64,000 nt of DNA from Sphingomonas sp. SORGH_AS_0879. GTDB lineage: Bacteria; Pseudomonadota; Alphaproteobacteria; Sphingomonadales; Sphingomonadaceae. Positions 44,461 to 53,877 of this stretch are shown here, piece after piece. Within the stretch, counting starts at the first letter, position 1. Each line of letters opens with the position of its first letter. The notes under the pieces are model-generated. The model was given only the letters and a program-made list of their open reading frames with translations, made no database searches and was not told the origin of the DNA. Made by a program: the position numbers and the translations under genes. The stretch is taken from the NCBI RefSeq assembly GCF_030819175.1, contig NZ_JAUTBJ010000002.1, positions 940,001-1,004,000 of the forward strand, written 5' to 3'.

Positions 44461-45264
44461 TTACGCCAGCGCGATGTCCGGTGCGTCCTCGGCCTTCATG
44501 CCGATGACGTTGTACCCGGCGTCGACATGGTGGATCTCACCCGTGACGCCCGACGACAGGTCGGACAGCATATAGAGGCCCGCGCCGCCGACATCCTCGA
44601 TCGTCACGGTACGGCGCAGCGGCGAGTTCAGTTCGTTCCACTTGAGGATATAGTTGAAGTCGCCGATGCCGCGCGCCGCCAGCGTCTGGATGGGCCCCGC
44701 CGAGATGGCGTTGATGCGGATATTCTCGGGCCCCAGATCGACCGCGAGATACTTCACGCTGGTCTCCAGTGCCGCCTTGGCCACGCCCATGACGTTGTAA
44801 TGCGGGATGACCTTTTCCGCGCCATAATAGGTCAGCGTCAGGATCGACCCACCCTCGGGCATCATCTCCCGTGCGCGCTTGGCCACCGCGACCAGCGAAT
44901 AGGCCGAGATGTTCATGGTCATCAGGAAATTGTCGAGCGTGGTGTCGTAATAGCGCCCGCGAAGCTGCGACTTGTCCGAAAAGCCGATGGCATGGACGAC
45001 GAAGTCGATCGTCGGCCATTCCTTCTTCAGATCGTCGAACAGCGTGTCGAGCGACTCCATCTCGGACACGTCGCAGTCGAACAGGCGCGCCACGCCGAGT
45101 TGTTCGGCCAGCGGGCGGACCCGCTTTTCCATCGCCGCGCCCTGATACGAAAAGGCGAGCTCCGCGCCCGCCTCCGAAAGCTGCTTGGCGATGCCCCAGG
45201 CCAGCGATTTGTCATTGGCCAGGCCCATGATGAGCCCCCGCTTGCCTGCCATCAATCCGTTCAC
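44461..45264 (-). CDS. fabI: Enoyl-ACP reductase (NADH), FabI type
   Basis: FabI carries out the last reduction in each fatty-acid elongation cycle. The 267-residue SDR-fold protein shows the nucleotide site GLANDKSLAWGIA, the core HAIGFSDKSQLRG, and the catalytic Tyr146 and Tyr156-x6-Lys163 pattern (LTYYGAEK...YNVMGVAK). It ends with GIGDFNYILKW, part of the substrate loop. The GTG start overlaps the stop of the upstream YihY-type gene (GTGA), with an ATG four codons later as the alternative. It is the last gene of a dnaJ-yihY-fabI run. Confidence 0.95.
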   Translation of the reverse strand: MNGLMAGKRGLIMGLANDKSLAWGIAKQLSEAGAELAFSYQGAAMEKRVRPLAEQLGVARLFDCDVSEMESLDTLFDDLKKEWPTIDFVVHAIGFSDKSQLRGRYYDTTLDNFLMTMNISAYSLVAVAKRAREMMPEGGSILTLTYYGAEKVIPHYNVMGVAKAALETSVKYLAVDLGPENIRINAISAGPIQTLAARGIGDFNYILKWNELNSPLRRTVTIEDVGGAGLYMLSDLSSGVTGEIHHVDAGYNVIGMKAEDAPDIALA

Positions 45265-46232
45265 GCCGTTACCGCTCCTGCCGGTTCACTTCCATCAATC
45301 CCCCTCTCTAGCGCCGTTTCCGGTGGTTCCGCCAGTGCCGCGTTCAAATGGGCCCCGAAAACCAGGCCAAGGCCGATCAGATAGAAGAACAGCAGCATGA
45401 CGACGACGCCTGCCAGGCTGCCATAGGTCAGGTCGTAACCGCCCAGTTGCGACAGCACCATGGGCAGCAGCGCGGTCATGCTGACCCACCACGCGGCGGT
45501 GAACAGCGCGCCGGGCCATTTGGGGCAGTCGCTCTCGCGATATTTGCCCGGCGTCACCGAATAGAAGAGCATGTAGAGCGCTCCGAACATCACCGCGCCG
45601 GGAATGAAGCGCGACAGGCCGACCCAGCCCGCGATATCCTGTGCGAAGGGAACGAGGCGATAGATGAACTGCTCGGCGGCGGTCAGGATACCCGCGACCA
45701 GGAAGGACAGCAGCGCGATCACCACCGAGGCGACGATGACCAGCGTCGAGGACAGACGCGATTTCCAGAACGCCGCCGTCGCCTTCACGCCATAGGCGCG
45801 GTGGAAGATGTCGCGGATCGTCTCGATGAACCCGCCGACCGTCCACAGGCCGACCAAGCCACCCAGCCACAGCAGCGATCCGGTTCGCGCCGCCAGCACA
45901 TCGGCGATCGGCTTGCGCAACAAGTTGCTGACATCGGGGGGCAGGACGTGGAGAAAGCTTTCCACCGCATGCTGCGTCTCGTTGCTCTGTCCGAACAGAG
46001 ACAGCAGCGCGGCGGTGGTGATGAAGAAGGGGAACAGCGTCATCAACGCCAGATAAGCGAGGTTCCCGGCATGGATGAACCCGTCGTTGAATACGCCCAG
46101 GCTGGTTCGTTTGAGTACCTCGAAGGCATAGGAGCCCGGCCGCACCTTGGCGATCTGCCGGTCCAGCCGCTGGCGGGCCTTGCCCTGATGATGTGCACGT
46201 TCTTCGGGGGTCAGGCCATTCGCATCGTTCAT
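45261..46232 (-). CDS. YihY/BrkB-family inner-membrane protein
   Basis: A 323-residue protein with six hydrophobic segments of the YihY/virulence factor BrkB family. There is a cytosolic N-terminus (about 1-45), then the typical GFIHAGNLAYLALMTLFPFF, VSNLLRKPIADVLAARTG, GGLVGLWTVGGFIETIRDIF, PGAVMFGALYMLFYSVTP and LAGVVVMLLFFYLIGLGLVF. The family was once called RNase BN by mistake; its function is unknown. ATG 46232 lies directly after the dnaJ stop (46240) and is better than earlier in-frame starts. Confidence 0.9.
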   Translation of the reverse strand: MNDANGLTPEERAHHQGKARQRLDRQIAKVRPGSYAFEVLKRTSLGVFNDGFIHAGNLAYLALMTLFPFFITTAALLSLFGQSNETQHAVESFLHVLPPDVSNLLRKPIADVLAARTGSLLWLGGLVGLWTVGGFIETIRDIFHRAYGVKATAAFWKSRLSSTLVIVASVVIALLSFLVAGILTAAEQFIYRLVPFAQDIAGWVGLSRFIPGAVMFGALYMLFYSVTPGKYRESDCPKWPGALFTAAWWVSMTALLPMVLSQLGGYDLTYGSLAGVVVMLLFFYLIGLGLVFGAHLNAALAEPPETALERGIDGSEPAGAVTA

Positions 46233-46239
46233 GGAAGGA

Positions 46240-47178
46240 TCAGACGCCCATGGCGGCCCTCGGGTTCCTGCCGTCCTTCCATTCGGTGGCGAAGCGTTGC
46301 AGCTCTGCATCATCCGCCGGAATGTCGATGACCAGCGTGATCAACTGGTCGCCGCGCCCGCCGTCCTTCTTGTGGAACCCCTTGCCCTTCAGGCGCAGCG
46401 TCTTGCCGGAGGTCGTTCCCTTGGGCACCGTCAGCATGACGGGACGCTCGACCGTGGGGGCCTTCACCTGCCCCCCCAGCACCGCCTCGGCCAGCGAGAG
46501 GGGCAGGTCCAGACGGACATCGTCGCCGTCGCGGGTGAAGAAGGGATGGGAACTGACCTCGATCGTGACGATCGCGTCGCCCGCGCCGCCGGGACCGGGC
46601 TCTCCCTTGCCCGCCAGGCGCATCTGGGTGCCGGTCTCGACACCGGCGGGCAGCTTCAGGTCGATGGTCTTGCCGTCGCCCAGCGTCACCCGCTGCGGGC
46701 TGAGCGTCGCGGCGTCGACGAACGGCACTTTCAGGGCATAGGCGATGTTGCCGCCTTTCGGCGCGGAACGGCCCCGGCCGCCAAAGCCGCCGAACCCGCC
46801 CGAAAATCCGCCGCGCCCCGCACCGCCGAACATCCCCTCGAAGATATCCGACATGTCGGCACCCTCGCCGCCGAAATCGAATTGCTGACGAAAGCCGCCG
46901 CCGCCCGCACCCGGACGTCCGCCGGCGCCGCCGCCATAGCCGAAGGGCGAGGTCGGATTGCCGTCGCCGTCGATCTCGCCTCGGTCGAACCGGGCGCGCT
47001 TGTCCTTGTCGTTCAGCAGGTCATAGGCGTTGGTGACCTGGCTGAACTTCTCCGCCGCCTTGGGATTGTCCGTGTTGCGGTCGGGATGCAGTTCCTTCGC
47101 CAGCTTGCGATAGGCTTTCTTGATATCGGCTTCGCTGGCCGTGCGGCTTACGCCCAGCGTCTGATATGGATCGGCCAC
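46240..47178 (-). CDS. DnaJ-family co-chaperone without zinc finger (CbpA type)
   Basis: A 312-residue type II J-protein that stimulates DnaK. The J domain (1-70) has the HPD at 31-33 in KELHPDRN. A Gly/Phe-rich linker (about 75-140, with [13 protein letters not shown]) follows, then two beta-sandwich substrate domains ([39 protein letters not shown]). There is no CxxCxGxG zinc domain, so it is CbpA-like rather than DnaJ itself. It is the first gene of the minus-strand run ending in fabI. Confidence 0.92.
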   Translation of the reverse strand: MADPYQTLGVSRTASEADIKKAYRKLAKELHPDRNTDNPKAAEKFSQVTNAYDLLNDKDKRARFDRGEIDGDGNPTSPFGYGGGAGGRPGAGGGGFRQQFDFGGEGADMSDIFEGMFGGAGRGGFSGGFGGFGGRGRSAPKGGNIAYALKVPFVDAATLSPQRVTLGDGKTIDLKLPAGVETGTQMRLAGKGEPGPGGAGDAIVTIEVSSHPFFTRDGDDVRLDLPLSLAEAVLGGQVKAPTVERPVMLTVPKGTTSGKTLRLKGKGFHKKDGGRGDQLITLVIDIPADDAELQRFATEWKDGRNPRAAMGV

Positions 47179-47278
47179 TCTTGTCCCCGTTGACAGTGTA
47201 TTACCGATCTATGTGGGGCAGTCCGCGCCGGAGCGCAATCCATCCCCCGTGCGTTGCAGCATGACAAGGAGACGGATC

Positions 47279-47509
47279 ATGACCCAGCCGATGCAGGCGA
47301 CAGGCAATGGCGGCAAGAAGGGTGCCCCCGATGGGGTATCCGATGCCCCCGGCAAACATGGCGGCGAAAGCCAGGGCGGCGGTTACGAAGGCGTGCCCGA
47401 CCGCGAAGGCGACTTCCACGGCGGCCAGAGCGGCGCGGCCTATCATGGCAAGGGCGGCCACCCGGACCCGGACAAGGACAATCCCAATGCGGTGACGGAG
47501 GAGGGGTAA
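47279..47509 (+). CDS. Small Gly/His/Asp-rich hypothetical protein (76 aa)
   Basis: The frame begins MTQPMQATGNGGKKGAPDGV and continues with many Gly, Asp and His residues (GGQSGAAYHGKGGHPDPD), ending NAVTEEG. It is hydrophilic and probably disordered. A near-perfect AAGGAG is found 8-13 bases before the ATG, which supports real expression. Gly-rich hydrophilic proteins of this kind resemble bacterial stress/hydrophilin proteins, which is inference. It is divergent from the dnaJ-like gene. Confidence 0.6.
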   Translation: MTQPMQATGNGGKKGAPDGVSDAPGKHGGESQGGGYEGVPDREGDFHGGQSGAAYHGKGGHPDPDKDNPNAVTEEG

Positions 47510-47812
47510 GCCCCAACCCTGCGTCCCGGCGGGTGCAAGGTCGAAGTCACGGGGTGAGCCGCGCGGCGAGGCAGCGGGGCGTGCACTTCGACTTCGCTCA
47601 GTGCGAACGGAGGCGGGATCGCGAGCGGTGTGGGAAGCTTATCCCTTGGCGCAGGATTCTCGCAACAATAGCCCCAACCCCCCGTTCAGCCTGAGCGAAG
47701 TCGAAGGCCACGGGATGACGCTCGCGGCAAGGTGGCGAGCGTGCAATTCAACTTCGCTCAGGACGAACGGCGGTAGGATTACGAGTGGAGTGGGGATCGC
47801 GTAACCGGCCCT
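47510..47812. repeat. Gene-free region with three copies of the dispersed 26-bp repeat
   Basis: Copies lie at 47584-47610 (forward), 47682-47707 (reverse) and a diverged one at 47746-47770 (forward). Forward and reverse copies can pair into hairpins. I see no gene here. The region separates the small Gly-rich gene from the transglutaminase gene, with which it converges. Confidence 0.75.
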
Positions 47813-48706
47813 CTACCTCGCCACCAATTCCTCCACCGGCGCGACGTCGACGCTGACATCCATCTTTTGCGCGCCGGAACCCAGCACCACGCCGTCGACC
47901 GGCGCGATCTCGGCATAGTCGCGACCGACCGCGACGATGATATGGTCGCCCGCCATCCAGATGCCGTTGGTCGGATCGACCCCGACCCAGCCCCGGACCG
48001 GCCCGCACCAGATCAGCACCCAGGCATGGGTCGCGTCCGCGCCGACCAGCCGCGCCTGCCCCGGCGGCGGCAGGGTGCGGATATAGCCCGAGGCATAGGC
48101 CGCCGGAATACCCGCCGCGCGCAAGCCCGTGATCATGATCTGCGCGAAGTCCTGGCACACGCCGCGCCGCTGGCGAAAGGCGTCCGCCGGGGGCGTGTCG
48201 ACCAAAGTCGCGGCGGGGTCGAAAGCGAATTCGCGTTGGATGCGACCCGCCAGCGCAAACCCTGCCTCCAGCGCGCCGCGCTCCGGCGAGAGGTCGGCGG
48301 CGCACCACTCGGCGATGGCGGGGTCGAGCGGGATCAGCGGCGAGGGGAAGATGTAATTGGCCGGGCCCGCCGCCGACAGGTCGCGGCTGGACCGGGCGAG
48401 CGCCGATATCTCCGCCAGGGTCGGATCGTCGGGGGAGGGCATGGGCACCGGACGATCCACCAGCATCCGCGCGCGGCTCTCGATGGTCAGGCTGCGCACC
48501 GGGCGATCCACCACCAGGCGGGTGACATGCGCCAGCCCGGCCTCGGCATGGGCCGCGCGGGTGCGCCCGACCGGCTCGACGATCAGGTCATAGCTTTCCA
48601 GCGTCTGGCCCGGCCAGTCGATCGGCTTCAACCGCAAATTGCACCGCGCATATTTGACCTGCGCGCCGTAATCGAAGCGGGTGATGTGGCGGATGTCGTA
48701 GATCAT
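47813..48706 (-). CDS. Bacterial transglutaminase-like protein (peptide-ligation gene set)
   Basis: A 297-residue protein with an N-terminal Bact_transglu_N domain (IYDIRHITRFDYGAQVKYAR) and a transglutaminase-like core whose triad is Cys184 (RRGVCQDFAQ), His227 (ATHAWVLIW) and Asp244 (GVDPTNG). In this branch the enzyme is usually a peptidase or amidase/transpeptidase rather than a true crosslinker. It overlaps the ATP-grasp/alpha-E gene by four bases (ATGA, 48703-48706), so both are made together. No signal peptide, therefore cytosolic. The operon partner Anbu (proteasome-like) is not found here. Confidence 0.9.
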   Translation of the reverse strand: MIYDIRHITRFDYGAQVKYARCNLRLKPIDWPGQTLESYDLIVEPVGRTRAAHAEAGLAHVTRLVVDRPVRSLTIESRARMLVDRPVPMPSPDDPTLAEISALARSSRDLSAAGPANYIFPSPLIPLDPAIAEWCAADLSPERGALEAGFALAGRIQREFAFDPAATLVDTPPADAFRQRRGVCQDFAQIMITGLRAAGIPAAYASGYIRTLPPPGQARLVGADATHAWVLIWCGPVRGWVGVDPTNGIWMAGDHIIVAVGRDYAEIAPVDGVVLGSGAQKMDVSVDVAPVEELVAR

Positions 48707-51159
48707 GCGAGCGTCAATCCGCCAGCGCGCAGAGGCTCGGCCCCTTGCAGGAAATACCGCCGCGCAATGGCTTCGGACAACAGGCCCAGCCGCCGCTCGA
48801 CATCGCCCAGCGTATCGGCGTCGAGATGACGGGCGTCGGCCGTCTCGATCGCGGCGCGGATCGCGATCGCCTGCGCCTGTTGCGGCTCGGCCATGTCGTC
48901 GTCGGACAGGACGGGCAGGCGCGCCAGGCAGTCGGCGATGCGCGCAGTCTGATAGGCGAGCGCGCGGGGATTGTTGGGATCGAGCGCGACCAGATCGACC
49001 ACCGCGACGCGCGCCAGCCCGGTCGGATAACGCTGGCGATAGCTGATCTGGCTGTTGGCGAGATCGAGCAGGGTGGACAGGTCGTCCGCCGAAGCCCCGG
49101 CCATGCCGAACAACCGGGTCGCACGTGCGACTGCGACGGCGCGCTCGATCCGGCGACCGAGATCGTGGAAGCGCCACGCGGTGGTGCGCACCATATGCTC
49201 GGCGGACAGCCCGGCGATGGCGGCATAGCGGCGTTGCAGCGAGCCCGCCCGGTCGAGCATCCCGACATGGCTGGGGAAGGGCGCCTCCAGCAGCCGGACC
49301 ATGTCGGCGGACAGGCGATCGCGCGACCCCTCGCTGATCCCGCGCGCCAGGCGGTTGATCCGCGCGACCGAGTGCCAGCCCTCATCTTCCATCGCGGTCC
49401 GCGCAAACTGGGTCAGCGCGGCACGGTGCAGGCTGTCGGGATGCGGCGCCGCGCCCGCGCCGGTGATGAGGCCGACCAGCCGCCCGACCGTCCGCGTGTC
49501 GAGCGCCGCGCCGCCATCCACATCGATCGAATTGCCCAGCATCACCCGGATCGCCGCCAGCAGCGCCTCGCCGCGCTCCAGATAGCGGCCCAGCCAATAG
49601 AAATTGTCCGCCACCCGGCTGGGCAGCGTGCCCGGATTGCGCCGGACATGCAGCGAGTCGGGCGCGGCGAGCAGCGACATCGGCGCGACCGGCTCGGGTC
49701 CATGGATGCAGACATCGGCGGACCATAACCCTTCGCCGATCATCGCGGCGGTCGCCTCCGGATGGTCGCCGATCCGCCCGAAACCACCGGGCAGGACGGT
49801 CCACTTCCCCTCGCCATCGCGCGCCGCGAAGACGCGCAAGGTGAAGGGGCGCGGCTCCAGCCGGTCGTCGATGACGACGGGCATGGTCGACAGGCGTACC
49901 ATCTCCTGCCCGACATAATCCTGGGGTCGCTTGGCCATGTCGGCGATCAGCGCGGCGCGCCCTTCGGCGGACAGGCTGGCCCCGGTCTGCGCTCCGTCCG
50001 GCAGGCCCAGCGGTCGGGGGCCGAAGGCGGGGGCGATCAGCATCTGGTCGAGATGTTCGGCGACATGCGCGGCCTGGGCCGGTCCGCCGCACCACCAGGT
50101 CGCGATGGTGGGCAGCGTCAGCGGCTCGCCCAGTATCTGCCCGGCGAGCGCCGGCAGGAAGGCGGAGAAGGCGGGGCTCTCCAGCACGCCCGCCCCCGGT
50201 GCATTGGCGATCACCACCTGTCCCTCGACATAGGCGTCGATCAGGCCGGGCACCCCGATCTGCGAATGGCTGTCGAAGGCCAGCGGGTCGAGCATCCGGG
50301 GATCGAGCCGCCGCCACAGCGCGTCGATCCGCTTCAGCCCCGCGACGGTGCGGACATAGACCTGTCCCTCGATCGCGGCGAGGTCCGCACCCTCGACCAG
50401 CAATAGGCCCAGATAGCGCGCCAGATGCGCCTGCTCGGGATAGCTCGGGTTGAAGCGACCGGGCGTCAGCAGCCCGATGCGCGGATCGGCGCGGCGGCAT
50501 TGCGCGGCGAGCCCGGCGCGGAAGGCGGCGAAGAAGGGCGCGTGCCGCTGCACGTTCAACCGGCTCTGCAATCCGCCCAGCGTCCGGCTGACCGCCAGCC
50601 GGTTCTCCAGCGCATAGCCCGCCCCCGCCGGATTGCGCAGGTGATCGGCCAGCACCCGCCACTCGCCATCGGGCCCGCGCGCCAGGTCGAAGGCGACGAA
50701 GCTCAGATGATGGCCGCCCGGCGGCGTCACACCGACCATGGGCCGCAGGAAATAGGGGCTGCCGGTCGCCAGCGCGGCGGGGATATGGCCCTGGCGGACC
50801 AGATCGCCGGGGCCGTACAGATCGGCCAGGATCGCCTCCAGCAGGGTGGCGCGCTGCTTCACCCCCGCCTCGATCCCCGCCCATTCGCGTGTGTCGATCA
50901 GCAGGGGGACGGGGGAGACGGGCCAGGGCCGTTCGTCGGTCTCGCCGATGATGCGAAAGCCGGTGCCGATATCCGCCGCGTGCCGCTGCACCCGTTCGCG
51001 CGCATGGGCCAGGTTGCTGGCGACGGCGGCCAGTTCCTCCAGCATCGCGGTCCAGGCGGGATCGCTCGACCCGGCCAGCACGTCCGCCCGTCCGGCGGCG
51101 GCGCGATAGGCGGCGATCCAGGCGGCGGCCTGCGCGGGGCTGTCCTCGGAGGGGTCCAT
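48703..51159 (-). CDS. Fused circularly permuted ATP-grasp and alpha-E protein
   Basis: An 818-residue fusion. The N-terminal about 480 residues form the circularly permuted ATP-grasp type 2 (DUF404/DUF407, COG2308): PVPLLIDTREWAGIEAGVKQ, LRPMVGVTPPGGHHLSFVAF, VEGADLAAIEGQVYVRTVAG, PGLIDAYVEGQVVIANAPGA and PFTLRVFAARDGEGKWTVLP. The C-terminal about 300 residues (LPSRVADNFYWLGRYLERGE onwards) are the alpha-E domain (COG2307), a helical bundle. In other bacteria these are often two genes. The family is predicted to make peptide bonds on a still unknown peptide or cofactor. The ATG at 51159 has no good ribosome site, and a TTG at 51189 is possible. Confidence 0.88.
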   Translation of the reverse strand: MDPSEDSPAQAAAWIAAYRAAAGRADVLAGSSDPAWTAMLEELAAVASNLAHARERVQRHAADIGTGFRIIGETDERPWPVSPVPLLIDTREWAGIEAGVKQRATLLEAILADLYGPGDLVRQGHIPAALATGSPYFLRPMVGVTPPGGHHLSFVAFDLARGPDGEWRVLADHLRNPAGAGYALENRLAVSRTLGGLQSRLNVQRHAPFFAAFRAGLAAQCRRADPRIGLLTPGRFNPSYPEQAHLARYLGLLLVEGADLAAIEGQVYVRTVAGLKRIDALWRRLDPRMLDPLAFDSHSQIGVPGLIDAYVEGQVVIANAPGAGVLESPAFSAFLPALAGQILGEPLTLPTIATWWCGGPAQAAHVAEHLDQMLIAPAFGPRPLGLPDGAQTGASLSAEGRAALIADMAKRPQDYVGQEMVRLSTMPVVIDDRLEPRPFTLRVFAARDGEGKWTVLPGGFGRIGDHPEATAAMIGEGLWSADVCIHGPEPVAPMSLLAAPDSLHVRRNPGTLPSRVADNFYWLGRYLERGEALLAAIRVMLGNSIDVDGGAALDTRTVGRLVGLITGAGAAPHPDSLHRAALTQFARTAMEDEGWHSVARINRLARGISEGSRDRLSADMVRLLEAPFPSHVGMLDRAGSLQRRYAAIAGLSAEHMVRTTAWRFHDLGRRIERAVAVARATRLFGMAGASADDLSTLLDLANSQISYRQRYPTGLARVAVVDLVALDPNNPRALAYQTARIADCLARLPVLSDDDMAEPQQAQAIAIRAAIETADARHLDADTLGDVERRLGLLSEAIARRYFLQGAEPLRAGGLTLA

Positions 51160-51310
51160 TGGGGGCGGAAAATCGCCGCATCGGCGCAAGGTTGCAACAG
51201 GTGATTGCCAAGACGCTGGATATAGATCGCGAAATCACCGTTGCCCGTCGGGGCGGATGCGCGATCCAGCGTTTCCGTTCGCGACATTGGTTTTCGGCAG
51301 GCACAGGCGT

Positions 51311-51904
51311 ATGGACGCGCGCATGGCTGACGATCCCTTTGCCCTGTTCGATCTCTGGTTCGCCGAAGCGCGGGCGAGTGAACTCAATGATTCCAACGCG
51401 ATGGCGCTGGCGACGGTCGATGCGACCGGACAGCCCTCGGTGCGGATGGTTCTGCTGAAGGGGCATGACCCGCGCGGATTCGTGTTCTACACCAACCGCG
51501 AGAGCCGCAAGGCCCAGGATCTGGGCGAGGGCAGCAAGGCCGCGCTGCTGTTCCACTGGAAGTCGCTGCGCCGCCAGATTCGGATCGAGGGGCCCGTCAC
51601 CCGTGTCTCCGACGCCGAGTCGGATGCCTATTTCGCCAGCCGACACCGCGACTCGCAACTCGGCGCCTGGGCCTCGGACCAGTCGCGTCCGCTCGACCGC
51701 CGCGAGACGTTCGAGGGGCGGTTCGAGGAGATGCGCGCGCGGTTCGACGGCGGGGACGTGCCGCGCCCGCCGCATTGGGGCGGCTACCGCGTCACCCCGC
51801 AGCGGATCGAGTTCTGGCTCGACCGCGAACACCGGCTGCATGAGCGCCTCGTCTTCACCCGCACCGGCGAAACTGGCTGGGACGAAGGATTGCTGTTCCC
51901 GTGA
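51311..51904 (+). CDS. pdxH: Pyridoxamine 5'-phosphate oxidase
   Basis: PdxH oxidises pyridoxine/pyridoxamine 5'-phosphate to pyridoxal 5'-phosphate using FMN. The 197-residue protein shows MALATVDATGQPSVRMVLLK, GFVFYTNRESRKAQDL, FHWKSLRRQIRIEGPV, the SRHRDSQLGAWASDQS loop and the C-terminal FWLDREHRLHERLVF (R-x-H). ATG 51311 (MDARMADDPFALFDLW) has AGG upstream; ATG 51323 is possible. The product supplies the cofactor for SerC and other PLP enzymes. It overlaps the next gene by four bases. Confidence 0.95.
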   Translation: MDARMADDPFALFDLWFAEARASELNDSNAMALATVDATGQPSVRMVLLKGHDPRGFVFYTNRESRKAQDLGEGSKAALLFHWKSLRRQIRIEGPVTRVSDAESDAYFASRHRDSQLGAWASDQSRPLDRRETFEGRFEEMRARFDGGDVPRPPHWGGYRVTPQRIEFWLDREHRLHERLVFTRTGETGWDEGLLFP

Positions 51905-52851
51905 CGCAGGACGAACGCAAGACGGTCATCCCGCTGGCGACCAAGGCGGCGCTGGCCAGCGTCGCGATGGCGCTGTTCCTGCTGGCGTTGAAGGGCTTTG
52001 CCGCGTGGCGGACGGGATCGGTCGCGATGCTGGGGTCGCTGGCCGATACCGCGCTCGATCTGCTCGCGAGCCTGGTGACGCTCTATGGCGTGCGGCTGGC
52101 GGCGACTCCGGCGGACCATGACCATCGTTTCGGCCATGGCAAGGCGGAGGCGCTGGCGGCGCTGTTCCAGGTGGCGCTGATCACCGCCTCGGCGGCGGGC
52201 ATCGCTTGGCGCGCGGTGATGGCGCTGGGCGCGGACAATCCGACCAGCGACGCCGAGTTCGGCATCGGCGTGTCGGTGCTCGCGATCCTGGCGACGATGG
52301 TCCTGCTCGCCTATCAACGCAGCGTCATCCGCCGTACCGGGTCGGTCGCGATCCTGGCCGACAATGTCCATTACCAGTCGGACGTGCTGCTCAACGGGTC
52401 GGTGATCGTCGCGATGGTGCTCGACCAGTATTTCGGCTGGCACGGCGCGGACCCGATCTTCGGCATCGCCATCGCATTGTGGCTGGCCTGGGGCGCGTTC
52501 CAGGCGTCCTCGACCGCGATCGACCAGTTGATGGACAAGGAATGGCCCGACGATCAGCGCGCGGCTTTCCTCGACGTCGCCGCGCGCCAGCCGGGCTTGA
52601 AGGGTATCCACGACTTCCGCACCCGCCGTTCGGGCAGTCACGACTTCGCGCAATTCCATATGGAGGTTGCGCGCGACCTGACCGTCGGCGCCGCGCATGA
52701 CATCGTGGAAGGCGTCGAGCGGGCACTTCGCCGCGCCTTCCCCAAGGTCGAGGTGCTGATCCATCTCGATCCCGAGGGCCATGTCGACACCGACAATCCG
52801 CTGGTCGAGGCGGATGTGACCCCGCACTGGTTCGGCAAGCGCGTCTATTGA
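51901..52851 (+). CDS. Cation diffusion facilitator (FieF type)
   Basis: A 316-residue metal-proton antiporter of the inner membrane, exporting zinc, iron or related divalent ions. Residues visible: SLADTALDLLASLVTLYGVR (site A Asp pair), HDHRFGHGKAEALAALFQ (loop His/Asp), LADNVHYQSDVLLNGSVI (site A His/Asp) and a C-terminal cytosolic domain (about 215-316) with DFRTRRSGSHDFAQFHMEV and LIHLDPEGH. The GTG start lies at the end of pdxH (GTGA overlap). The next gene overlaps its stop by one base, so pdxH, this gene and the PhzF gene form an operon. Confidence 0.93.
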   Translation: MTQDERKTVIPLATKAALASVAMALFLLALKGFAAWRTGSVAMLGSLADTALDLLASLVTLYGVRLAATPADHDHRFGHGKAEALAALFQVALITASAAGIAWRAVMALGADNPTSDAEFGIGVSVLAILATMVLLAYQRSVIRRTGSVAILADNVHYQSDVLLNGSVIVAMVLDQYFGWHGADPIFGIAIALWLAWGAFQASSTAIDQLMDKEWPDDQRAAFLDVAARQPGLKGIHDFRTRRSGSHDFAQFHMEVARDLTVGAAHDIVEGVERALRRAFPKVEVLIHLDPEGHVDTDNPLVEADVTPHWFGKRVY

Positions 52852-53654
52852 TGCGGATTCCCTTCACCCAGGTCGACGCCTTTGCCGAGGCGGCGTTCGG
52901 GGGTAACCCCGCAGCGGTGATGATGCTGTCCGGCTGGGCAGACGATGCGACCCTGTTGGCGATCGCGCGGGAGAACAACCTGTCGGAGACGGCCTTCCTG
53001 GTCGCGAGCGACGGGGACGAGGCGGATTTCGAGCTGCGCTGGTTCACGCCGGGTGACGAGGTGGAGATGTGCGGCCATGCCACGCTGGCGAGCGGGCATG
53101 TCGTGCTGTCGTCCGATACGACGCGGCAACGGGTACGCTTCGCGACGCGCCATGCGGGGGTGCTCGAGGTCGCGCGGGATGGGATGGGCTACAGCCTGAC
53201 CCTGCCGGAGCGTGCGCCGTCGCCGGAGGCGCTGCCGGGCGTGGTGGAGGCGCTGGACGTGGACGGCGTGCTCGAGACGCTGCTTCACCCGGCGGGCTAT
53301 GCGGTCGTCGTGGTGGATGATGCGGCGACGGTTCGGGCGTGCAGGCCGGACTTTGCCGCGCTGGCGAAGGCGGGGCGCTATGTCGTGATCCTGACCGCGC
53401 GGGGTGGGGAGGGCGAGGCGGACGTCGTCAGCCGCGTGTTCGTGCCCGCCTTCGCGATCGACGAGGACCCGGTGACGGGCTCGGCCCATGCGGTGTTGAC
53501 GCCTTATTGGACCGTCAAGCTGGGGTGTGACGCCTTCGTGGCCGAACAGGCGAGCGCGCGGGGCGGGCGGTTGCGGTGCCGGATGGAGAGCGACCGCGTC
53601 GTGCTCGGCGGTGGATGCGTCACGGTGATCGAGGGTGTGTTCCTGCTGCCCTGA
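52851..53654 (+). CDS. PhzF-family isomerase
   Basis: A 267-residue diaminopimelate-epimerase-fold protein. FTQVDAFAEAAFGGNPAAVM, NLSETAFLV (active-site Glu), FTPGDEVEMCGHATLASGHV and the second-half AIDEDPVTGSAHAVLTPYWT give the two symmetric halves typical of PhzF/YddE. There are no phenazine genes around, so a housekeeping isomerase of unknown substrate is likely. ATG 52851 shares its A with the stop of the CDF gene (TGATG). Confidence 0.9.
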   Translation: MRIPFTQVDAFAEAAFGGNPAAVMMLSGWADDATLLAIARENNLSETAFLVASDGDEADFELRWFTPGDEVEMCGHATLASGHVVLSSDTTRQRVRFATRHAGVLEVARDGMGYSLTLPERAPSPEALPGVVEALDVDGVLETLLHPAGYAVVVVDDAATVRACRPDFAALAKAGRYVVILTARGGEGEADVVSRVFVPAFAIDEDPVTGSAHAVLTPYWTVKLGCDAFVAEQASARGGRLRCRMESDRVVLGGGCVTVIEGVFLLP

Positions 53655-53877
53655 GGGATTCCCTTGGCCTTCGACTTCGCTCAGGCTGAACGGGGGTGAG
53701 GGGCGTGTGGCCTCCCCAAAGTATTGCACAACCCCGGCGAAGGCCGGGGCCCAGGTTCCGCCACGCCCTTAGCGCGCCGAGCGATGCGTGGGAGGCCAAT
53801 GCACCTCGCCCCCTATAGCGCACCACCGCTGGACCCCGGCCTTCGCCGGGGTGGTCGGTCAAGGGGCGCGCGAAACG
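53655..53877. repeat. Repeat-bearing gap between the PhzF gene and smc
   Basis: It contains one 26-bp dispersed unit (53668-53693) and two ACCCCGGC-GAAG-GCCGGGG type palindromes facing each other (53731-53752 and 53833-53854), as at 11242 and 11310. No gene is seen. The two genes converge here, so these palindromes may stop transcription from both sides. Confidence 0.75.
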
